Shown piece after piece: positions 45,101-50,434 of a stretch of DNA of 64,000 nt. The position numbers were made by a program, and so were the translations under genes. This DNA comes from CAYSPG01 sp964432885 (GTDB lineage Bacteria > Bacteroidota > Bacteroidia > AKYH767-A > OLB10): the NCBI GenBank assembly GCA_964432885.1, contig CAYSPG010000017.1:8785-72784 (forward strand). The letters are read 5' to 3'. The notes below the pieces were generated by a model. It had not been told where the DNA came from and searched no databases. It saw nothing but the letters and a program-made list of their open reading frames with translations. Numbering within the stretch: the stretch's first letter is position 1; each line of letters opens with the position of its first letter.

Positions 45101-46524
45101 TCGTTTCTTAATTCGGAGTTTAGCGATACGTAACCCAGCCTTTCGTTATAGGTAAATTCGGTTGGCGATAATTTTTTTGCGTTTGTAATTATCTCATAAT
45201 CCTGTTGCGGTGCAAAGTTGTAAAGCGAAGCCAGCGGATCTAATGTTGATGATGCAGTGGTTAATCCGCGTACACCGGGATAATTGCGTAACAGTTTTGA
45301 GTAAAGATTATTGGATAACGAATCGGAAGGATAAACAGATGAACCCTGGCCAACAAATAAATTAGAGTACGGATTGTACTCGCCCAAATCCTGAAGGGCA
45401 ACAAGGTTGCGTGTGTTATCAGTGGTATTAAAATTTACCTGTGTTACCCACACTTCAATTTTGGTAATGTTGATGGGAGTAACTATTGTGGGCAGGCGGC
45501 TTAATGCTTCATCATAATGTTCGCGAAAGTATTGTGCAATGTAAAAGTGGCGGTTGGCTTCGTACTGGTCGGCAGGAATTTCGAAGTTGGTTATTTGACC
45601 TCCGCCCGGTGGAACATTAATGGTGGATGCCTGCCCTTTTTGTTGCGAGAAGATGGAGGTTACAGCCATGCGGCCAAACTGCAATTGAGTTTTTATTCCA
45701 AACAAACTTTGGCTTCCGGTAATAAGTGTGCTGTTAAGCGGCAGGCTTACGTTACCGGCTTCTATCTTCCTTATAATCTCGTCTTCGTAACCGGTGTATT
45801 CAAGTTTCATTTGGTTTTCGAAATCAAAACTTGCTTCGGTATTGTAGTTTACGCTTAGTTTTAATTTGTCGCCAATGTTTCCAATTACGTTCATTTGAAT
45901 TTCCATGTCGAAATCAAAATTGGAATTGCGCCTTTGCTTTTCAGGAATCTGCGGATTGTTAATTTTATTTATCTGTACACCAAAGCGCAACTTGGCCGAA
46001 CCCTGCGGGCGAATGTCAATGGTGTTGCCGCCAAATATTCTATCAAAGCCTTCGCCACCTACATATATTTTGGGGATAAGCGGTTTTCGTGTTATGGCAT
46101 CTTCGCCTTCTGACCGTTCGCGCCAGTATTTTTTTGTTGACTTTTTAAATTCATCTTCTTTAAACTCTTCAAACGTCATGTAACTTGGGTTGCGAAAAAA
46201 TTCGCTGCCCATGCTTTCGGTAATATCGTACTCGCGTGTTTCGGGATTGTATTCAACACTTGAGTTTATGTTTGATGGGTCGGTGCCATAAAGGGGGCTT
46301 TCATCGTATTTGTTAGAATACCTGTCGGTAAGCCTGTCGTGAAACGGATACGGAAGTTTGGATGTATCTTTTTTGGTAGTGTCTTCGGGAAACGGGGCTG
46401 TTACGGTTCCGGTTAAATCATTGTAAGGCGAAAACGAAGAAGGGCTGCCGCCTCCGCTATTGTAAAAAAACGGAAAGGCAAAAACACTTAATGTGGTATA
46501 TGTGAGTAAACGAGTACCTGTCAA
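39184..46524 (-). CDS. sprA: T9SS outer-membrane translocon SprA
   Basis: SprA (Sov in Porphyromonas) is the giant beta-barrel through which T9SS cargo crosses the outer membrane. The 2446-residue protein matches it in size and features. These include the early KIYVGGEGFDRIFGGNTIDIRPQGSAKLRFGVQ motif, long gliding-motility SprA N-terminal modules, and alternating aromatic/polar beta-strands to the end (GIEIRFTLSQ). An Ala/Lys/Pro-rich stretch (about 1915-1950) is a likely loop. The only plausible start is TTG at 46524, which gives a hydrophobic leader (LLTYTTLSVFAFPFF); an in-frame TAG lies 19 codons upstream. Order ruvA-sprA-gcvH-vanZ is typical of the phylum. Confidence 0.93.
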   Translation of the reverse strand: MTGTRLLTYTTLSVFAFPFFYNSGGGSPSSFSPYNDLTGTVTAPFPEDTTKKDTSKLPYPFHDRLTDRYSNKYDESPLYGTDPSNINSSVEYNPETREYDITESMGSEFFRNPSYMTFEEFKEDEFKKSTKKYWRERSEGEDAITRKPLIPKIYVGGEGFDRIFGGNTIDIRPQGSAKLRFGVQINKINNPQIPEKQRRNSNFDFDMEIQMNVIGNIGDKLKLSVNYNTEASFDFENQMKLEYTGYEDEIIRKIEAGNVSLPLNSTLITGSQSLFGIKTQLQFGRMAVTSIFSQQKGQASTINVPPGGGQITNFEIPADQYEANRHFYIAQYFREHYDEALSRLPTIVTPINITKIEVWVTQVNFNTTDNTRNLVALQDLGEYNPYSNLFVGQGSSVYPSDSLSNNLYSKLLRNYPGVRGLTTASSTLDPLASLYNFAPQQDYEIITNAKKLSPTEFTYNERLGYVSLNSELRNDQALAVAFEYTVGNKVYRVGELTTSGIEAPNLLIVKLLRGRNYNTTLDTWKLMMKNVYNLNSFQISRDKFRLDVLYYDNAAGNYIRQLPEGSNEPNISGKSLIRILNLDNLNSQGDATQFGDGVFDYTEGLTVNSNSGRIIFPCVEPFGRYLQAKFVNQTTADKYIFNELYDSTKTIALAQGKNKFTLKGSYQSSSGSEISLNAINIPQGSVKVTAGGTPLVENQDYTVDYNLGRVKIINSSVLNSATPIQVSLESNSLFAIQSKTLLGTRIDYKFSKDFTLGGTYLHLNERPITQKVNIGDEPISNSIFGIDGTYKTDSRFITKLVDKLPFIDTKEKSSVSLVGEFAYLKPGHSKAIGKKGNAYIDDFEGTQSTIDIKTPSTWFLSSVPRFQSAIFPEFDYVAASGDTLGYGYNRAKLAWYGIDPTVFYRNSAPAGISDDELSNHNVREISERELFPNREYAQGQIPSMQVLNLSYYPDERGPYNYDATGTSISGGTDSTTGKLLQPQDRWAGIMRKLETNNFEESNVQYIQFWMMDPFNGDVPNDDPNNSGELYFNLGDISEDILRDGFESYENGIPVSATNANQIRTNVWGRSSTVQNTLYAFDTDQGTRDQQDVGLDGFNDGDESTHFKSNFLDLLSGLTGTPKTELENDPSSDNYHYFRGDDLDNAGAGILLRYKDFNGVEGNSPVAGGGNFISSATQVPDAEDVGVGQGRTNGMEVDENYFQYKVEIDQGQLQVGQNYVADVLDLSNGYGIRNNSVKPIKWYLIKIPVNDINRQKFGQIEDLKSVKFIRMFAKGFNKPIVLRFARLELLRGEWRKYEYNLADQFCANCVPPATFDVGAVSLEENGDRDPINYVLPPDFEREVDVTSTNQRQLNEQSLSIRMCELKEGDLRMAYKTTKVDMRNYKHVKMVIHAEAFKNVNPNQVPADGDLYAVIRLGTDFKDNYYEYRIPLKISPFGDNSATSVWPDKNNFDIDLERLTQAKLNRNNAGTSFTMEYSEKDGDNLIYIKGNPTLSEVKTMMLGVWNPAEPFEPNPNTNDLCVEVWFNEFRMSEFSEKGGWATVARAQVKLADLGNVSLSGGHSTHGFGSLESKISERTKEDVTNYDVATSLELGKFLPASTGITVPLYFGYGEVFSNPQYDPLDPDIEFDRSLNSINDAGRKSTRKRISQDYTRRKSLNFTNVKKNKTGKNASKSRIYDVENLNFTYGYTEVYRRNITTEFDMQKDYLGAIGYNFNTNPKGITPFAKLKGKSKYLKPIKDFNFNLIPASFNFRWDVMRHLGETQLRDITNADAIIPATYDKNFTMGRQYGLSWDITKSIKFEFNANNQGKIDEPEGKLDTEAKKDSVRKNFWAMGRNIDYMHDGSLSYNLPLNKIPLTDWINVNARYGATYHWNASPLIANQQSGSYNLNTALGNTIQNSNTKQLNNSLNMTTLYNKFKFYKKITAPPKPKEKKPKAEPKPKAATDSLANDTSKVKTPKPPVKKKEKEYSQAFKTVAKIFFGLKNVSVNWSETNGMLLPGFTKQSEILGQNWYKDGGSTRGAPGFAFTMGDQDGGIRQRAARSGWLTIDTTFNSQFTRTYQENVTGRASIEPLQGLVIDLNASRNYSKNISENFHVTGAGEYKDFGHTEGGNFSMSYFTWNTAFIKDRKDYSSSIFETFAANRRIISERLAAEKSFSSGLDSAGYNDGYGATQQDVIILSFLAAYTKKNASTSSLDMFPKIPKPNWTVRYDGLSKLPLFKNIFQNITLNHGYRSTYNVSAFTTDVSYVAGGNVRDQVNNFIPGRQIAGVTLSEQFSPLIGVDITWKNKKNNSAPAKRGSVSSGGGGNITTRVEFKRDRNISLALAGIQVTEVKGKELTIGAGYRIPNVKLPFKALRNITSRKSNDLNITLDFSIRKNTTVLRKLVENTNQPTAGLTVITIDTKADYTLNERLNISLYFKKTINTPVISTSYPSATTLAGIEIRFTLSQ

Positions 46525-46607
46525 AGCGGTTTGGTATTTGGTGTAATCAGGATAATGTGTATCAAAAAAATTTTCCGGCTAAAAATAAGACAAATTAATC
46601 AATTTGA

Positions 46608-46628
46608 GGTTCATGGTTGATGGTTGAT
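46608..46628. repeat. Heptamer array between sprA and ruvA (GGTTNAT type)
   Basis: Three 7-mers in register: GGTTCAT, GGTTGAT, GGTTGAT, followed by degenerate continuation (TTCGGTT, TATAGTT). It lies about 84-104 bases upstream of the sprA start, in the ruvA-sprA gap. Confidence 0.6.
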
Positions 46629-46653
46629 TTCGGTTTATAGTTTTAATGCCTTC

Positions 46654-46674
46654 TCACTATTCACATCTCACAAA
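46654..46674. repeat. Heptamer array across the ruvA stop codon (TCACNNN type)
   Basis: Three 7-mers in register: TCACTAT, TCACATC, TCACAAA. The last covers the ruvA stop codon (46668-46670) and its last sense codon. Confidence 0.55.
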
Positions 46675-47255
46675 TTCTTTAAAGCCATTTTAATTAACTC
46701 TTCAACAGAATTTTCGGTCTGTGTGTTTTTAATAATTTTATCTAATTCTTTTTCGGCTGCGGTGCGGTTAAATCCTAAAGTTAATAAAGCACTTAACGCT
46801 TGATTTTTATTTGTATTGTGAGATTTCTGAAAAATTATTCCCGTAGTGTCGGTTTTTGAGGCTTTGTCTTTTAGGTCAACTATAATGCGCTGTGCCGTTT
46901 TTTCACCAATGCCTTTTACTTTTTTAAATAAGGCAACATTGGCAGTGGCAATGCCTTCGTAAATTTCTGTGGCACTAAGTGACGACAGTAATACCATGGC
47001 ACTATTGCCTCCCACACCCGAAACCGATACCAGCAGGCGAAACAGTTTTCGCTCATCGGCAGTGGCAAAACCGTAGCTGCGCGGCAGGTCATCGCGCACA
47101 TAAATTTGTTCGGTAAACAGCTTTTGGCTGGCCCCTTCTGTTAATCCCGAAAATGTGGTAAGCGAAATAGCCAGCGAGTAGCCAATGCCACCGCTTTCGA
47201 TAACTGCATGTGTAGGTGTAAGGGTGGTTATTTTACCTTGTATATAGTCAAGCAC
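46668..47255 (-). CDS. ruvA: Holliday junction branch migration protein RuvA
   Basis: RuvA binds four-way DNA junctions and loads the RuvB motor. The 195-residue protein has the three usual domains: the OB-fold start MLDYIQGKITTLTPTHAVIESGGIGY, tandem helix-hairpin-helix motifs (LVSVSGVGGNSAMVLLS and VKGIGEKTAQRIIVDLKDK), and the C-terminal RuvB-binding helices (ALSALLTLGFNRTAAEKELDKII). It starts with GTG at 47255. ruvB and ruvC are not adjacent, as is usual in Bacteroidota. Confidence 0.95.
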   Translation of the reverse strand: MLDYIQGKITTLTPTHAVIESGGIGYSLAISLTTFSGLTEGASQKLFTEQIYVRDDLPRSYGFATADERKLFRLLVSVSGVGGNSAMVLLSSLSATEIYEGIATANVALFKKVKGIGEKTAQRIIVDLKDKASKTDTTGIIFQKSHNTNKNQALSALLTLGFNRTAAEKELDKIIKNTQTENSVEELIKMALKNL

Positions 47256-47577
47256 TGCTAATTATTTTTTTAAGGTTTGAGGTGGTGAGGCAAGGCGCAA
47301 AAGCCATTAGATGTGGTAAAAGATGGTATAAGAAATACTTAAAAGGTGTTTACGTTTTTGCAACGCTGCCTTGGGCGGATGAACTATTTTTAAAATATAA
47401 ATTTAAACTGCCTCAAAGATAAAATATATAAACAACTCCAAAACGGCATTTTTTTGCTTTTACTCCTTAGGTGTTATAACACGAGGCTGGAGCCTCGCGC
47501 TTACGGAGTTATTCAAGTTTAATCCCTGCAGGCCTTCGGGATTTCTTAACTTAAGGGCAGTGGCCTCTCGCTTACGG
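47256..47577. other. 322-bp intergenic region between ruvA and the sigma-54 regulator, with palindromic repeats
   Basis: Both flanking genes are on the minus strand. The ruvA-proximal half is AT-rich without a clear promoter box. The other half (47470-47577) is made of interspersed-repeat-like sequences described separately. No ORF was seen. Confidence 0.6.
47482..47577. repeat. Palindromic and direct repeats downstream of the sigma-54 regulator
   Basis: A perfect inverted repeat CGAGGCT-GG-AGCCTCG lies at 47482-47497. A second one, AATCCC...GGGATT, lies at 47521-47526 and 47538-47543. The half-site GCCTCGCGCTTACGG (47492-47506) recurs as GCCTCTCGCTTACGG (47563-47577), one mismatch, touching the regulator's stop codon. 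This looks like a dispersed repeat family rather than a simple terminator, although the hairpins could terminate transcription. Confidence 0.65.
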
Positions 47578-48933
47578 TTAATCGTGTTTTTCGCGATTAA
47601 GGAGGCGGTAAATTGTACTTTTTCCGATGCCTAATTTTTGCGCGGCTTCAATAACATTGTTATTGCACTTTTCAAGATAATGAAGGATTATTTTTTTTTC
47701 GTACTGCTCAAGTGTCATTCCCTGCGAAAGCAATTCGCCACTCAAATCTCCTTCGCTAAAAATTATGTCATCGGCATGTATGCTGTCATCGTTAGACATT
47801 ACGGTGGCAAGTTCGATAACCGACTTTAGTTCGCGCACATTGCCCGGATAATTGTACTGGAGAAGTTTTTGTTGCGCATCGGCAGTAAGCTGTTTAATGC
47901 CGGTTGAATTTTCTTTCGAAAAATTTTCAATAAAAAACTTTGCAAGCAACACAATGTCCTTATCGCGTTCGCGCAAAGGCGGAAGTTTTATCTGCAAGCC
48001 ATACAAGCGATAGTATAAATCTTCGCGAAAGCGATGCTGCTTAACTTCATCGGTAAGGTTGCGGTGCGTGGCAACGATGATGCGTGTGTTTATTTTTATG
48101 GTTTTGTTTGAGCCTACACGCACCACTTCTTTTTCCTGCAACACGCGAAGTAGCTTTGCCTGAAGCGACAAGTCAAGCTCTGCAATTTCATCAAGAAAAA
48201 GTGTGCCTCCGTTTGATTCTTCAAACTTGCCAATACGCTCGGTCATGGCACCTGTAAAGGAGCCTTTTTCATGGCCAAACAGTTCGGACTCGGCAAGTTC
48301 TTTGGGAATGGCAGCCATGTTTACCGCCACAAACGGGCCTTTTTTTAATACCGAGTTATAGTGTATGGCTTTGGCAACTTCTTCTTTTCCGGTGCCGGTT
48401 TCGCCCGTAATTACTGTGGTTATGTTTGACGAAATGGCTTTTTCAATGAGCGAAAAAATTTTTTTAAAGTTTTCGCTTTTGCCAATCAGGCGTTTTTGAA
48501 AATCATATTTTTTTTCAACTTCTTTCTCGAGCAGTGCAATTTTTTTCTTTAATGCCTGTTGCTGTTTAATTTTCTCAACTGTGTTTAACAGCTTATCGCG
48601 AATATCTTTAGACTTAACAAAGTAATCGTATGCGCCCTGCTTAAGCAGTTCAAGTGCAGTGTCAATTTTATCCTGTTCGGATATGATGATGGCATCGGCA
48701 TCGGGCAACTGCTCTTTTATTTTGGCAAGCAGCGTGGCCCCATCGGTATCGGGCAGGCGGTAATCAAGTGTTATTATATCGGGATTTTGGTGAAGGTTTT
48801 TTAACACGTCTTTTCCAGATTTAAAAGCCTTTACCTCATGGTCGGGGTTCATGGCAAGTATATATGTTAAAAATTCGCTATACCACTCGTCATCTTCAAC
48901 CACAAAAATTTTAAATACGCCCTGCGTTGCCAT
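47578..48933 (-). CDS. Sigma-54-dependent response regulator, NtrC family
   Basis: This 451-residue protein has a receiver domain (acidic pair Asp14/Asp15, phospho-acceptor Asp57 in ITLDYRLPD, Lys107), then a linker of charged helices (about 115-150). Next comes the AAA+ domain with Walker A GETGTGKE (177-184), the sigma-54-contacting GSFTGA loop (224-229) and Walker B GGTLFLDEIAEL. A Fis-type HTH ends the protein (EAAQKLGIGKSTIYRLL). It activates RpoN promoters after phosphorylation by a histidine kinase, which is not nearby. It follows the LolE-like gene by 18 bases, so it may be co-transcribed, though a TTTCTTTG box also precedes its ATG by 4 nt. Target genes are unknown. Confidence 0.93.
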   Translation of the reverse strand: MATQGVFKIFVVEDDEWYSEFLTYILAMNPDHEVKAFKSGKDVLKNLHQNPDIITLDYRLPDTDGATLLAKIKEQLPDADAIIISEQDKIDTALELLKQGAYDYFVKSKDIRDKLLNTVEKIKQQQALKKKIALLEKEVEKKYDFQKRLIGKSENFKKIFSLIEKAISSNITTVITGETGTGKEEVAKAIHYNSVLKKGPFVAVNMAAIPKELAESELFGHEKGSFTGAMTERIGKFEESNGGTLFLDEIAELDLSLQAKLLRVLQEKEVVRVGSNKTIKINTRIIVATHRNLTDEVKQHRFREDLYYRLYGLQIKLPPLRERDKDIVLLAKFFIENFSKENSTGIKQLTADAQQKLLQYNYPGNVRELKSVIELATVMSNDDSIHADDIIFSEGDLSGELLSQGMTLEQYEKKIILHYLEKCNNNVIEAAQKLGIGKSTIYRLLNREKHD

Positions 48934-48951
48934 GGTGCAAAGAAAATTAAA

Positions 48952-50166
48952 TTAATAAAACCTGCTTAGTAACCTGGTTGATGTAATCCATGAAGCTATG
49001 GCACCAATAATAAATACAATGCAAAACACATATATAAAATCCATTGCCTGTATGCTTACCGGATATGCGTCAACAATAAAAGCTTCGGCATTGCCAAGTT
49101 TTATGATTCCAAACTTTTGCTGCGCAAAGCAAATAGCCCACCCCAGTGTTAAGCCTGTTACAATTCCAATCAGGGTAATTAATATGCCCTGGGTAAAAAA
49201 AATACTTCGTATAAGTTTAAACGTTGCGCCTAAGTTTTTTAGTGTTTTAATATCTTCCTTTTTTTCGACCACCAGCATGGTAAGCGTGCCCAGTATATTA
49301 AATATGCCAATTACCATAATAAAACTAAGTATTAAAAATACAGCCCATTTTTCGGACTTTAAAATTTTGTTTAGCAACTCATGCTGTTCAATGCGTGTTT
49401 TTACATCGTAGTTTTTTCCAAGCATTGCCGCAAGCTTTTCTTTTATTTCATCTTCATCGGCATTTGGATTAAGCCCTATTTCGATGGCCGAAATTTTTTG
49501 TTCATCGCCAAGCAAGTTGTGGATAAACGAAAGCGGCACCAATATGTACTTTGAGTCAAAATCCTGTTGAATTGAAAAAACCCCTCCCGTATTTATCAAA
49601 GCATTTTTAAAAACTTCTTCGGGCAGCAACACATTGCCTGCATTTTTATCAGGCACATAAACCGACAGTGGCGACATGGCAGCCTGCAAGTTAAGTGATA
49701 GCCCATAGGCAATGCCTGCTCCCGCAATGGCAAAACTGTTTTGGCCATCGGTAAGAAGTGCGCTGCCATCAATAATTTTTTTTTCAATGTTGTTTACTTT
49801 TAAAAAGTTGCTGTCAACACCTTTTAGCGTGGCAATAAACTGACGGTCGTTACACTTTACCAACGCATTTTCTTCGCGCGTAAGCGAAACAGATTTAACG
49901 CCTCCGGTTTGTTTTATCTGGTTAAGTATGTTTTGGTCAGAATTAAAAGTTTTTCCAACGTGTGCTGTAATTTTAATGTCGGGGTCAAACGAATTGTAAA
50001 GCGAGGTAACCAAATCGCCAAAGCCATTAAACACACTAAGCACAGTAACCAAAGCCATGGAGCCAACAAACACACCCATTACCGACACCAATGAAATGAT
50101 GTTGATGATGTTGTGCGATTTTTTTCCGAGCAGGTATCGCTTTGCAATTTTTAATGAGAGGTTCAT
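48952..50166 (-). CDS. LolC/LolE-type FtsX-family ABC permease
   Basis: This 404-residue permease resembles the Bacteroidota LolE-like proteins that pull lipoproteins from the inner membrane. It has an N-terminal amphipathic start (NLSLKIAKRYLLGKKSHNIINIISLVSVMGVFVGSMALVTVL), a periplasmic domain (about 45-265), and three C-terminal helices: WAVFLILSFIMVIGIFNILGTL, ITLIGIVTGLTLGWAICF, and FIYVFCIVFIIGAIASW. The coupling loop is EKKEDIKTLKNLGATFK. The partner ATPase LolD is not adjacent. The sigma-54 regulator follows on the same strand. Confidence 0.88.
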   Translation of the reverse strand: MNLSLKIAKRYLLGKKSHNIINIISLVSVMGVFVGSMALVTVLSVFNGFGDLVTSLYNSFDPDIKITAHVGKTFNSDQNILNQIKQTGGVKSVSLTREENALVKCNDRQFIATLKGVDSNFLKVNNIEKKIIDGSALLTDGQNSFAIAGAGIAYGLSLNLQAAMSPLSVYVPDKNAGNVLLPEEVFKNALINTGGVFSIQQDFDSKYILVPLSFIHNLLGDEQKISAIEIGLNPNADEDEIKEKLAAMLGKNYDVKTRIEQHELLNKILKSEKWAVFLILSFIMVIGIFNILGTLTMLVVEKKEDIKTLKNLGATFKLIRSIFFTQGILITLIGIVTGLTLGWAICFAQQKFGIIKLGNAEAFIVDAYPVSIQAMDFIYVFCIVFIIGAIASWITSTRLLSRFY

Positions 50167-50280
50167 TTACACATTATGCACATTAGCTAAAGTGAAAAAA
50201 GCATTTTTTATAAAAATAAATTGCGCTTAAAAAAACCAGCATGCACCTGCAAACAAAACCGAAATTAAAACCAAACCTGT

Positions 50281-50424
50281 TTAGTTATTACTAAACTGCT
50301 CTTTAATTTTTGCTATGCGTGCTTTGGTTTCTTCAAAAGTGCGCGCTCGCAATTTCGAAATTTTTTCAACTTCGGTTTTGATATCGGTTGATGTATTGGC
50401 TTTTATTTGGTTATTGGTTGACAT
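50281..50424 (-). CDS. Small hydrophilic protein downstream of sprE
   Basis: This 47-residue protein starts at the ATG at 50424; the frame extends upstream to 50466 but would then overlap sprE. It is highly charged and likely alpha-helical (IKTEVEKISKLRARTFEETKARIAKIKEQF), with no signal peptide or membrane segment, so cytoplasmic. It begins 10 bases after the sprE stop, suggesting co-transcription. I do not recognise the family. Support is the operon-like spacing, sensible composition and a proper ATG; it remains a hypothetical protein. Confidence 0.5.
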   Translation of the reverse strand: MSTNNQIKANTSTDIKTEVEKISKLRARTFEETKARIAKIKEQFSNN

Positions 50425-50434
50425 TGTGCTTTGG

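Noticed and set aside
47578..48933. Sigma-54 (-24/-12) promoters for nearby genes
   Set aside because: I looked for TGGCAC-N5-TTGC and found no convincing match at any gene start in the window.
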